Shown: positions 23,226-34,619, numbered from the stretch's first letter. The stretch: DNA of 64,000 nucleotides from Bactericera cockerelli (GCA_024516035.1 CM044958.1:26877755-26941754), one strand, 5' to 3'. The notes: a model not told the origin generated them from the letters alone. Made by a program: numbers and translations.

Positions 23226-24400
23226 GAGATCAATCGCATGCGAAAGTCACTCAGAGACCACAAGAAAGTTCAAAGGCCCGTCAGGCGCAATGAATTAAAC
23301 TGAGCTGCTCACCGGTCAACTGCACAAAGCAGAAGATGGAGACTCTCCTTGGTGAAGCATTTAGGCAATCGCATGCGAAAGCCACTCAGACACCACAAGA
23401 AAGTTCAAAGGCCCGTCAGGCGCAATGAATTAAACTGAGCTGCTCACCGGTCAACTGCACAAAGCAGAAGATGGAGACTCTCCCCGGTGAAGCATTTAGG
23501 CAATCGCATGCGAAAGCCACTCAGAGGCCGTGAGAGAAAGTTCAAAGGCCCGTCAGGCGCAATGAATTAAACTGAGCTGCCCACCGGTCAACTGCACAAG
23601 GCAGAAGATGGAGACTCTCCCCGGTGAAGCATTTAGGCAATCGCATGCGAAAGCCACTCAGAGGCCGTGAGAGAAAGTTCAAAGGCCCGTCAGGCGCAAT
23701 GAATTAAACTGAGCTGCCCACCGGTCAACTGCACAAGGCAGAAGATGGAGACTCTCCCCGGTGAAGCATTTAGGCAATCGCATGCGAAAGCCACTCAGAG
23801 GCCGTGAGAGAAAGTTCAAAGGCCCGTCAGGCGCAATGAATTAAACTGAGCTGCCCACCGGTCAACTGCACAAGGCAGAAGATGGAGACTCTCCCCGGTG
23901 AAGCATTTAGGCAATCGCATGCGAAAGCCACTCAGAGGCCGTGAGAGAAAGTTCAAAGGCCCGTCAGGCGCAATGAATTAAACTGAGCTGCCCACCGGTC
24001 AACTGCACAAGGCAGAAGATGGAGACTCTCCCCGGTGAAGCATTCAGGCAATCGCATGCGAAAGCCACTCAGAGGCCGTGAGAGAAAGTTCAAAGGCCCG
24101 TCAGGCGCAATGAATTAAACTGAGCTGCCCACCGGTCAACTGCACAAGGCAGAAGATGGAGACTCTCCCCGGTGAAGCATTTAGGCAATCGCATGCGAAA
24201 GCCACTCAGAGGCCGTGAGAAAAAGTTCAAAGGCCCGTCAGGCGCAATGAATTAAACTGAGCTGCCCACCGGTCAACTGCACAAGGCAGAAGATGGAGAC
24301 TCTCCCCGGTGAAGCATTTAGGCAATCGCATGCGAAAGCCACTCAGAGGCCGTAAGAGTAAGTTCAAAGGCCCGTCAGGCGCAATGAATTAAAAAGAGCT
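23226..24400. repeat. Tandem array, 137-bp unit
   Basis: About 8.5 units beginning AGGCAATCGCATGCGAAAG at 23363, 23498, 23635, 23772, 23909, 24046, 24183 and 24320, preceded by one diverged unit from 23228. Period 135-137. The internal units are almost identical and the edge units differ, the usual pattern of unequal exchange. Each unit has AAAGGCCCGTCAGGCGCAAT and CACCGGTCAACTGC blocks. No long open frame. Confidence 0.95.
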
Positions 24401-24544
24401 GCTTAATGAAAAGAGAGAACTTACCTTTAAAGATTGACGACGTGCGGCAAATAGAAAAAATAATTTGAAAAATAATTGAAAATTTTGCCCGATACCAAAA
24501 GCTAGAGCACTTTTAAAAGTATCGAGGTCCGAACGGTACGAGAG

Positions 24545-24774
24545 TTGAGAATACACTGAAGCAAGGACCCCCAGCTCGGGCCTAACCTAACCAAACTACC
24601 TGTCTTATCATGGAAAATTTCAAAAAGGTTCTCATGGGAAGTTCGAATTTGGAAGTTCTCACAAGGTAAAATGGCTCTATATTGATGACGTACGAGGAAA
24701 ATTAAGTCCGAAACGGTAGGGGAAGGGGGGGTACTTCTCAAGGTGGGTCGAGCTGCAGCTCTGACCTAAAATAT
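24545..24774 (-). repeat. Right end of composite element
   Basis: Reverse complement of about 200 bp in the MITE at 12490-12690, with very few differences. It ends in the shared motif containing GTCGAGCTGCAGCTCTGACC. Confidence 0.75.
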
Positions 24775-24778
24775 TATG

Positions 24779-25175
24779 TTTTCTCCACTCTCCAGGGCAG
24801 CGTCTATGGCAGGTTGTGTTAGGATAAAGCTACAATATAATTCTGTAAATGTATAAAATTATCGGCAAAAGTGTAAAATTGAGATTAATACTCTATAATT
24901 GAGAATAATAATAATATATCTTATATCGAAAATTTTACGAGGTATTTTGCCAAGTCTACACAATTAAAAATTAATGTACTTACTTTAACCCTGACATAAA
25001 AAAATATACATTGAGTCTCATGTGATTAAATCTTCGTATTGTTGGCTATTTCTGGTAACTCAGGAAGGGTGAGGTAAGTAGCTGGTCAGGGATTTTCCTC
25101 TAGAACTGCAAATATCATTGATGAGAAAGCTAAAATGTTCCACACAACAAACAGCATTAAGTACTTATATGAGTT
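24779..25175. other. AT-rich spacer
   Basis: Nothing recognised. It ends in TATGAGTT (25168-25175), the left copy of a target duplication for the next repeat. Confidence 0.5.
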
Positions 25176-25417
25176 ACTAGCGGGCTGTCGCCCGCTTTGC
25201 GGGCCGAGGCATGGCCGTGAGAGCAAAAAATCCTTTTTCGCCAATGGCAGGTGTTGTAGTGGGACTTTCGAAAAATCCCGTCTTATTGCACATCTAGACT
25301 ATAAGACAAAGCTACCTACCAAATTTCAGCTTCCTAGGACTTACGGTTTGGGCTGTAGAGCGATGATCAGTCAGTGGTCAGTCAGTGACTTTGACATTTA
25401 TATACATATTAAGATAT
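25176..25417 (+). mobile_element. Dispersed repeat R3, copy 1
   Basis: About 240 bp beginning ACTAGCGGGCTGTCGCCCGC and ending in an ATATTAAGATA tail. It is flanked by an 8-bp direct repeat TATGAGTT (25168-25175 and 25418-25425). A copy with the same start and end lies at 38676-38914. A shared 5' start plus an A/T-rich tail and target duplication favour a retroposed SINE-like unit or a LINE tail with a fixed truncation point. No pol III boxes are obvious. Confidence 0.7.
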
Positions 25418-25592
25418 TATGAGTTGATGGAAACAGTTTTTCAAAAAAATAAAAAAGTTAATGTAATGAGGTAAACATCTGAGCAGATTTCTTAGAAAAT
25501 TTACTGATGCAAACGAGAATGGTATTTGATTGAAGAATATGTGTATGTATCATGCACACTATTTTATTTGCTTCCTGTTATGTGTAGCGAGA

Positions 25593-26127
25593 ATATCCCC
25601 CAAAAATACACTTCGTGTGCAAAAGACACCAAGAAAATTAGATTCCTTCAAAATAATTACCTTAAAAACAAGTGCCTAAAAAGGAACTGATATCAAATGA
25701 ATGCCAAGTTCTCCTAAACTGAAAATCATTTGCCCATGGTAGAAAGGAGTCTCAAGCACAGAAATCAAACTGAGGATTGGACATGACATTTCCCATTATT
25801 CTGCTATTTACCAACGCTAAAAGTTAACATTAAAAATCTTGGCAAGTTCAAAGCATTTTTTTAATTTTTGAAACTTGCCAAGATTTTTAATGTTAACTTT
25901 TAGCGTTGGTAAATAGCAGAATAATGGGAAATGTCATGTCCAATCCTCAGTTTGATTTCTGTGCTTGAGACTCCTTTCTACCATGGGCAAATGATTTTCA
26001 GTTTAGGAGAACTTGGCATTCATTTGATATCAGTTCCTTTTTAGGCACTTGTTTTTAAAGTAATTATTTTGAAGGAATCTAATTTTCTTGGTGTCTTTTG
26101 CACACGAAGTGTATTTTTGGGGGATAT
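25593..26127. repeat. 535-bp near-perfect inverted repeat (hairpin), copy A
   Basis: Left arm 25593-25848 and right arm 25872-26127 are each 256 bp with very few mismatches. They flank a 23-nt asymmetric loop (25849-25871, beginning CAAAGCATTTTTTT). The arms share variants that differ from copy B: GGTAGAAAGG, GTGCCTAAAAAGG and GATTCCTTC. Confidence 0.95.
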
Positions 26128-26242
26128 CAGATATTTTTTGTTGGTTACATTTTTTGAAAAGTTCACGCGAGCACCAACTATATCCTTGAAAATATAGGTG
26201 GCTTGAACTTTTTCTTTCTCATCATCTCTATTTTTCCCGGTA

Positions 26243-26430
26243 GCTCAGTAGCTCAGTCTGACCCGGTAGCTCAGTGGTAAAGGCGGCACTCTGTGAATCC
26301 AGAAATTCCACAAGTCGCGGGTTCGAAACCCAGACGGGACATGACAAGTTATCCTCCCATTTGGGTTTTTTTTACCACATAATAATACGTCTTGGGCTTA
26401 CTGCTGGAATAATGGGACTTAATAGTTATA
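26243..26430 (+). mobile_element. tRNA-derived SINE, family B, copy 2
   Basis: Head with A-box (TAGCTCAGTGGTAAAGG) and B-box (GGTTCGAAACC), followed by the same body as 12085-12269. A partial duplication of the first 20 or so bases (CCGGTAGCTCAGTAGCTCAG) precedes the head. It lies inside copy A and is absent from copy B, so it inserted after the copies separated. Confidence 0.8.
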
Positions 26431-28948
26431 ATCTGGTATGATATTCAGGACAGTCGGTTCTGGGCTTAGGTATTTATTATTATTATTTTTTTTTTTCAAA
26501 TATTACCAAAGTTGGTATCAAACTTGCGACCTAGTGGTTCGAAAACGCGTTACAAAACAACTAATTAAAAAGAAACACTTTCCTTATCACTCGAAGAGAA
26601 GTCAGATTCTGCCACTAGGCCGCATTGTTTGACCAATGTCAACTAAAAGTTTCGTTGTTCGTGTACGTGGTAGGTATATAAAATCAACTTCGACACCAAA
26701 TTTTAGCTATCGAGACAAGAGAAAACAAGTTCTCTTTTGTTTTTTTTCGCAATACGTAGATATTACATAGATACCGATTGGATTAATTTTTTATGGTTTT
26801 GTTTACCTTTCTTTTGTGTTTAGTTATGTAAAAAGTCAAGCCTTTTCTTATGAGAACGGTAATTCTCAGAAACTGCAAAGACTACAGAAGTAAAAAATCT
26901 TAAGTGCAGGTAGGTGCATCGCACAATACTTCCTTGTACATTTTCTTTCAACCTTAAGGTTGATACAATATATATAATTATATATCTACAAATTATGTAG
27001 ATTCAAACATTCAAAATCATAAATTTCTGATCGATAACCAAGTACCTAGGTAATAATATTATGTGATGCAGTACATATAAGTAATTGTGATTTTTATTAT
27101 TAAAATACTAAATAATACCAGCATGATTTTGCGTGTATTTCCCCAACCATTGATTTTCACCGAAGTGATTCATTTGTATTTTTCCAAATAGGTTTGACTA
27201 CTATTTTTTTCATTTACCTATAAATTAATAATAAAACCAAGCTACATTTTTTTTAGAACACAGACACAACATCAAATACAAGTGAGAACTGACTGATCTA
27301 CTGATCATAACCAGATTAATTATTTAGGTAGTAGGTAGCTACATGTTTACAAAACAATCTAAATATAAACAATAGAAAAATGAAGAAGTAAAGATTATAT
27401 TTATTATGTAATCCATGCACTGTGAACCAAGTCAAACATTTGCGAAACCTTTTAAATATTACCTGCACCAAACGTACCCTTCCGACCTTTGTATAGTAGA
27501 GCTCCTTTTACTCGTAACGAGTGAGAGAGTGTACTGAAAATAGATATTTTTAGGTCCCCAACATTGTAAGAAATTCTGGAATCTGATTGGTTCTCATATT
27601 TTGTCGTGATGATTCTCAACTATCATAATGAAATGGATATACTATAGTTATTTATGTGAGTTATGTATGCATGCTTAGCGAGGATCTGAATTTTCCGTAT
27701 GGTTGCAATATTGTCAACCAAAACTCAAACTGCCGAATCTCGGCTTGCAGGTCTACATATTACTTTGCAAAATACTAAAACTTAAGATGATTTAAACAAG
27801 TAAATACTCGTAGTGTGGTTTTTTTTATAGCCTCGTACCTCGTACATTATTTTAATGTATTACTTATCTATACTTAATTATTTTAGTTTTTTATACGTCA
27901 TTACAAATTATATTACATTAGATCAAGTAGGTATTTTCAATATAATATTGTTAAAGGTATTAGGTATTTCATTGAGTAAAACTCACTCACATCTTCAAAA
28001 TAAAACTAGACGAAGAATAATAGAATTCATTTATAAGACCAAAGAACCTAAAAAAATCGAAGAAAGGCAGCAAACAGAACCATTACTTATACATTTCATT
28101 TGTGGAATCCCGGAGACTCGGAGAAGATACTCTAATCCAAATTATATTGTGCGCTACCAGTGACTTTAAGAGTTTATAACTCAAAAACCGTAAATTTTTT
28201 GAAGACGGCTATTCTGACGAGGAATCATCTGCCAAAACTTAGGAATATGTCCTGAAAGTTTCAACTCGATACAATAAAGCCTTAATAGTGATTCATGTGA
28301 TTACGTGAAGAGAGGTCGGTGAACAACAAAAATCAACAAAAAATGTTATCACTCATGAATGATTATAATTATAAAAAAATTAATAGAATTAAAAAAGCTG
28401 TAAATTAATCAAATAATCTACATACAAAGTTCCAGCTTTCTATAATCAGCCGCATTTGAGATACAGGCGTTACCGCCAAAGCGCCGCCGAGTGACCGCGG
28501 AAGTTTTTTTTTGTTAAAAACCTCGAGCTGCAAGCATTAAAAACCCATAACCAAATTTTCATAATATCAGCTTGAACCATATGCCCGTGGTAAGACCGAA
28601 TGCGGAAAAAAAAAAAAAAATAAAGTATGAATCTTTTAATGATTTTGGGGGTGCTCGTAAAAGCGGTTAGGGGTGTCAGAAAGAGGTCAAATAAAAAGTA
28701 GTCATCTTCTATTCGACGAGGAAAACACGAATATGAAGAAAAAAAATTAAAAAGTTTTGTCCAAGAAGGTCAAAATTACAAAGGAAAATACATACGAACT
28801 ATGTTTAGCGTAAGTATAGCACGCTCGTTTTGTTTTTCTTGGCGTTGCAAAACTAGCGTTTTGCTTGATTTTGCCCCAGACAAGCTCAGGGTGATTGCTG
28901 AATCTTTGATTGGGAAGACATAAACAACGCCGAAGAAGAAACTTAAGT

Positions 28949-29283
28949 CGTATTTTTCTTTCTAACCAGAAAAAATTTCCTGGTTAGGTTTTTTCCAAAT
29001 ATTTCCATTTTATTCCAAGGTCATTCGTAAAAGAAAAATGCGTTTGGTTACTTTTAAAGATAAACAATGGACTTAACCTATAAAAGAACTGGAAGCAAGA
29101 ATTTTCTACTTCCACTTTGGTTAGCAAACTCTACTGGCGCTATCTTGACGAATCCTTTGGAACTAACGTTTTTCGTGTTTTTTATAACTTTGGAAGTGGA
29201 AATTTTTCCTATTCCAAAAGAAAAATGACTTGCTTCCAGTTTGGTTCATTTTATTCCCGTTTGGTTAGAAAGAAAAATACGGC
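28949..29283 (+). mobile_element. MITE with 20-bp inverted ends, copy 1
   Basis: Begins CGTATTTTTCTTTCTAACCA and ends with the near-exact reverse complement TGGTTAGAAAGAAAAATACG. It is non-coding. An inverted, partly diverged second copy starts at 30308. Confidence 0.7.
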
Positions 29284-29390
29284 ATTACAATCGCCTTGGC
29301 CTTTGAAGAAAGTTTTCTAACTAAAAGAAGTTGAGGGGGATAAAAGTGAGGAAAGAGATAGAAATATGTATACCTAAGTATACACATACA

Positions 29391-29858
29391 GGGTGTTCAC
29401 AGTAAAACCAAACTATTTTGTTTTTGAAATAACTTCAGAACAATGTACTGCATAATATATGTAGAAAACTGAAAATTGACACGAGTACACGACTCAACAA
29501 GCAGACTAGAAAAGGGATATCTAATTTTATTATTTTGAAGAAAAAAAAATATAATATAAAAGAGAAATATGGACAGAATAGTACCTTTGTTTGTGTGTCC
29601 GAATTGTTTAGACCAAACGGTAAGAGACCAAGAAAAATTAATAAGAGATGACCCCAAGTGAAATTTACGTACGATTCCAGGAAAATTGTCAAAAGTCCAA
29701 AATTCACACCGCGTCCCTGGCCAAACCGTAACGCGACTAATTTTTATAGATAAATATATTTCTGTAAATTTCTTGTATCTCGTATTTTTTCTCTTTTTTA
29801 TTGTACTGAAGTTATTACAAAGACAAAAGAGTTCGGTTTTAATTGGAACACCCGGAAT
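29391..29858. mobile_element. MITE with CAGGGTGTTC ends
   Basis: The left end CAGGGTGTTCACAGTAAAAC is matched, inverted and imperfectly over about 55 bp, by the right end (TTTTAATTGGAACACCCGG). About 470 bp, non-coding. The CAGGGTGT terminus is common among mariner-type MITEs. It lies between the two inverted copies of the preceding family. Confidence 0.6.
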
Positions 29859-30307
29859 ATATTTACCATGGAAGTGAAGTGAGAGGATCGTGTAAGAGGA
29901 GAATAAATATTTTTTATTCCTTTGATGTGGAAACAGGAAAACCCACAGAATATTAAAATAAATTTTTCAATTTGTTTAATAAAAATGTTCCTGAGGAGGG
30001 CAAATGAAACAGGTGAACGGTTACAATCGTTGTGGTGAATATAGACTAGAAATTTTTTAGAACAATTTTTTTCCAAACTAAAATGAATGTTGCCAATCAT
30101 TATTATTTCTCGTATGGCAAAAATAGAAAGAATCGAGCAGATTGCAATTATTACATCAAAGCTCGAGTACTTTCGCTGCCCAAAAAATACATCTGGAGTC
30201 TGATGGTTATTTGTCCTATATCCAATGTAAATGTTGGTTGTTTTACGCACCTCGTTACGCATTGTTGTTGCTTTAAGAATTGGATCAGATATTTGTTCTC
30301 TTGAGCC

Positions 30308-30560
30308 GTATTTATCTTTCTAACCAAAGTAAACCAAACTGGAATAAAATGAACTAAACTAGAAGCAAGTCATTTTTCTATTGGAAGAGGAAATTTTTCC
30401 TTTTCCTTCTTCCAGTTTGGTTAACCAAAATGGAAGTAGAAAATTCTAGCTTCCAGTTCTTATATAGGTTAAGTCCATTGTTTATCTTTAAAAGTACCGA
30501 AACGCAAAATGGAAATATTTGTAAATATCGAACCTGAAAAAAAAAAATATCCAAAAGAAA
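30308..30560 (-). mobile_element. MITE with 20-bp inverted ends, copy 2 (inverted, eroded)
   Basis: Minus-strand relative of 28949-29283. The shared block GATAAACAATGGACTTAACC and the CGTATTTATCTTTCTAACCA end are clear, and the far end (about 30530-30560) is eroded. Together with copy 1 it forms an inverted pair about 1 kb apart. Confidence 0.65.
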
Positions 30561-32640
30561 ATACCCCTCTAATGTGTGTCGGTGTGTTCAATATGTTGAC
30601 GAAAAAGGTCAACATAGGTCATGTTGTTTTACATTTTCAAGCTCCACTAATGATTTTTTATCCACGCGTACTACTCCGGATCGATTTGTTTGACCATTTT
30701 TCATATTATTATTTTATCCTTCGAAAATTAGAACAGTAAAAAAGTGTCTCAATAGAAAAAAGGAAATTCATTCTTAGAAATGTTTTTATAATACTATTTT
30801 TTGACTATCTTTCATTCAACCTTTTGTGTCGCAACATAGAGAAGATTACATACCTAATCATAGTACATTTAAGTACTTGATATTTGATTGCTTTAACATT
30901 TTACACACCATTTCAGTTAAAATTTAGCTAAATTTGAATTTTGTGTCATAATTCGGAGAGTGTTTTTGGAGCTTTCCTAACCATCATTCAATGAACTCTA
31001 ATAGAATCAAAGATTGCTTTAACTGTTGTAATTTTGTAAAATTACCTAGGATAAGGTATTTTTTACAGTGGTGATACCTAAAATCCACCATAGTTTCTTT
31101 TCAAGGAAGAGAAAAATCGATTTTTCGAAAACGGTTGAACTTTTTATTTAATATCTCGGTGAATTTTTAGATGCAAACAACAATAGTTGAAGAGAAATAT
31201 TCTGAACTAGCCATACATCTAGTCACACATTGCTTAATGGCCATGATTTCATCAACAATCAATCTAATCCAAACGAACTCTCGAGCTGTGGGAAAAAAAC
31301 GGGGTTTTGGCCTTTACTTTTTAACAAAGCCAAATGCCCCCTGCAACTTCAGCTTATTTGATAGTCCATGAGGTACAGGAAGTACACTAAAAATATTTGC
31401 ATCTGGTCCTGGGAGAGCCTACATATAAATCTCAATTTATCATAATATGATTACAATCACTTTATTTTTTATTTTATAGTCTCATATTATGAATAAATAA
31501 TTCTTACATATTGGATGTCAAACAAGTTGAATTTATATGGGTGTATTTCTTTGTAGTAGGTATGAAACAGAGTAAGTGGCGAGCAAGATATTCTATTTCA
31601 CAACGCAACGGGGAGACACTGAGCGGGAGGGCGGTACAGATAAAGGGAAATTGATTGCAATGGATTGCGAGAGGAAGGAAGACAAAAGATACTTCACACA
31701 CATTGCAAACGTGGCAGAGACTACGGAAACAATACAACAATGAATAAAATATTGTTCCAGGACGTGATGGAGGGTAAAATGTTCAAAGCCAAGTCAAGTA
31801 CCTTGAGGGAGTCATCAAAGAGGAAAAAGAAAGAGTGGATCGAGTGAGGAGAAGAAATAGGATGGATGTGAGAGAGAGGGAGGTGGGTGGAGGGAAACTA
31901 TCAATATCCAGCACGAGGAGGAGGAGAATGAGGAGGAGAGAGGGGTCCAAATGAAAAATCTTTGTAGGGAGAAAAAACGTTGCAAAACGACATAATGGCA
32001 GTTTTTGTTAAGTCTGAAGAGACATTAGTCATTAGAAGAAAACTTATGGGATGAATTAATGTTGTGCAGTCTGTATAGAGCTGTTTGTTCCAGATAAATG
32101 ATGGCTTGGCACTACATTCAAACAAAAAATCCGAGTTTTTAGTTTCCCGTTTAGTTTAGTATCAGGAACGAGCTTTCTTTGAGATTCTTACTTCGTTTTA
32201 CTTAATTTGTATGATTTCAACTTGAATCGATTTTCATAAATAAAACGAAATTGACGTTTTTTCTACAAAAGAAATTCTAATAGTCAACTTTTGACCAAAC
32301 ATTATATTGATCAAATATTGTCAAAATGTTTTATTATATGAGGTCAAAACATGAGCAAGCTTTTGACAATCTATTAACTTAAAGGATTTGAAAGGATTAT
32401 TCGAATACATCATAAAACCATATATTATTCGTATTGTACGGATATTTTTCTGTATGCTATAGCAGTAATTTGTATGTATGTTATGCTATAACATATCTTC
32501 ACATAGGTATATTTTCCATCAGCCCCTCTACGAGTATTGTTGTTGTTACCATGTTGATTTTAGGAATTAATTATTTTATTTCTCTCTCAGAATATCAGCA
32601 TCGTTCACAGGGTAAATTAATTTTTTTTTCGGTTTAATCA
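30561..32640. other. AT-rich stretch, no gene recognised
   Basis: A purine-rich G/A stretch occurs at about 31640-31960. Short open frames lack motifs. No repeat shared with the rest of the window. Confidence 0.45.
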
Positions 32641-32644
32641 ACTT

Positions 32645-32825
32645 CGGTTTAACGGTCATATCACGACGGGGATGTTAGCCTCCATTCGCAGGCAACTCAC
32701 AAATCTACTACCCATATTAACATCACCCAGCCTGGGTTGGTCCGGAACGCCAGCATTATGAAGTCCTTTTGAACCTCATTGGACGATGCTTATCTTCGGT
32801 GATTCTACGAGAACCGGTGCATTTA
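32645..32825 (-). mobile_element. 5S-rRNA-derived SINE, copy 1
   Basis: On the minus strand (from about 32820 down) the head reads ACCGGTTCTCG, then ATCACCGAAGATAAGCATCG. This matches the animal 5S rRNA internal region (about positions 26-60) with only a few changes, including the A-block. It continues into a non-5S body (CCCAGGCTGGGTGATG) shared with copies at 38200-38372 and 42431-42490. The 5S-type internal promoter would drive pol III transcription. The downstream part of 5S (C-block) is degraded in this copy. Confidence 0.7.
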
Positions 32826-32829
32826 AAGC

Positions 32830-34600
32830 GCCATCGACGCTAGATCCAATATTTTTTAATCAAGAAATGATATTAATTTTTACTATGGAAATAACTTCTT
32901 TTTTTTTCAAACGCCACTATAGTTAAAAATAACTGTGTTTTGTAGGAGCTCGTTAATACGTTTCGTCCTTGTCATACAGATAAATTCATAATTACATTGA
33001 TGGAAACGGAAGATCTTGGTCTGTCATTTACAAATAATACTTCCTTCGATCTTGAAACATGTTGTCTGTTGCAACAACAAACATTTGCATATAAATGCAA
33101 TATTTTCCATGCTGCTGGGGTGAGAAATAGTCTTTCTCCTCATTTTGCAACTTGCTCTTGTAACATGCATTGTGAATAAGAAATATTATTTTAAATTATT
33201 CATGCGACTGTATCGGGTTTCCATATCTGGTTTGTTTCATTTCTAATGTATATTGTGTTTTGTTAAAAATAATACCTAGCTAACAGTGTTGGAAAGACTC
33301 CCCCAGACAAACTCGACTGGACGTATTTATTCCCTTGGAATAATATTCTCATGCTGAAGGAAGGTTAATACTTATACACAATTACACAAATTGTGTATAA
33401 ACAATCAAACAGAAAAATCATTATAACTACTTTTAACTATAATAATAAATACCTACTTATAAGAAATTATGATACTTAATTTAAAAAAAAGCGAAAGACA
33501 GCAACCATTACACAAAAGGAGGTATTCTCTCTCCTGTCTTTACATTGTACTAATGGTAAAAAAACTAGTACAGAATGAAATGCTATTGTAAAAAGATAAT
33601 TTGCATTTGAAGTGTAAGATTTTGTTATTCAGCGTGGACGAACCTTTGAAGTTCCTGTTAGAGTTGCAGTATTTTTCTGCTGAGGATTTCCATTTGGAAT
33701 CAGCTTTTGCATGTTCCCATTGTTCCAAGCTAGAGCTGTTTTCTAATATCATATTGGAAAGTGACATGGAAGGCAAGGTGTGGAGTGAGGAATAAGAAGC
33801 AAGAGATGGAGAGGATGTGCTTTTCTCTTGGTATTCTGCTGTTCAAATATCATTACCTTCCACCTGGCAACTAGAGAAATGGTTAATAGGAATAAAGGAT
33901 AAGGCAAAGAATTTGTGTACCTACATGATAATACCTTTTTTGTATGTGTTCTGTCTCCACATGTAAAATATTGAAATGGTCATAATACTCGCACTATAGC
34001 AATGGAGATTTGGAGAAAACTTCAAATAGCACTCCAGTGGATAGTTTTACTTAGTGGGTGTAATTTATCAGGTAACTTTTTCAAAACTGACCTCCAGATT
34101 AAACTTTCCAACTGTCATGACACAGAACTACACCCATGGAAGTGAGATGGGAAAGCTCTTGAGCAGAGTTTTGCGAGTTCGGGGCAAGGCTTTATGGAAT
34201 AAAATACAATAAAAAATAATGACCAATGGCAACAAAACCTTTCTTCTAATAAATTCAGAATGACGGGGAACAGGGGAGGTAGGCACGAAAATGAAATCTC
34301 CAAGTGTATTTACACCACAATGGAAGTGGTAGGTAGCTTCATGTTATGACTGTGGAAAAGGCTGTTTATTTGCACGTCTACTTCTGTTCTCCTAAACACT
34401 CTCAGTACACCTCCAGGGACCTCATTGTTTTACAAAGCAGTGGCGTATCCTTCATATCTGAGTACTTTCCTCTACATGTCTATTAAAGTCTTGCTTTATA
34501 CCATAATCTTTGTACGAGTATTTAAATTTTAAAAACAACCAGAGAAAATCATTCAAATTTTGTTTGAATGCATTTATTGCATTTACATTAGAAATCATAA
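32830..34600. other. AT-rich stretch, no gene recognised
   Basis: Nothing supported. Overlapping open frames on both strands at 33540-33795 are mutual shadows without motifs. Confidence 0.45.
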
Positions 34601-34619
34601 CTTGCAAAGAGTCCAGTCT

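Larger units (their letters stand above)
12789..24774. mobile_element. Composite GC-richer element with inverted ends
   Basis: A motif of about 35 bp, containing GGTCAGAGCTGCAGCTCGAC followed by CCACCTTGAGA, occurs at 12793-12825. Its reverse complement is at about 24737-24770, ending the GC-richer block. Inside lie a decayed coding remnant, a SINE, the BEL1 retrotransposon and two tandem arrays. Without BEL1 the block is about 5 kb. I infer a DNA transposon or similar element that was later invaded. The adjacent MITE shares its terminal 200 bp. No transposase was recognised and target duplications are unclear, so the two ends may instead belong to different copies. Confidence 0.45.
25593..28869 (+). 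mobile_element. 3.3-kb repeat with terminal hairpin, copy A
   Basis: Co-linear with 60316-63530 (copy B). Both begin at the hairpin (ATCCCCCAAAAATACAC) and both end at TTGCAAAACTAGCGTTTTGC followed by TTGAT. Sequence outside both limits is unrelated between the two copies, so these are element boundaries. Shared blocks include GAGCACCAA, CAAAGTTGGTATC, AAGTCAGATTCTGCC, ATGCATGCTTAGCGAGGATC and GCGCCGCCGAGTGACCGCGG. Copy A carries a SINE insertion (26243-26430) and about 700 bp near 26950-27640 not seen in B. No substantial open frame. The class is unknown: hairpins at both ends and no terminal repeats could suggest a Helitron-like or hairpin-replicating element. Confidence 0.7.

Noticed and set aside
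22040..24400. CRISPR array
   Set aside because: The whole 111- or 137-bp unit repeats without unique spacers, and the context is animal DNA. These are satellite-type arrays.
25593..26127. Assembly artefact from a palindromic read join
   Set aside because: Not fully excluded, but two independent copies with different flanks, inverted loops and copy-specific arm variants argue for a real structure.
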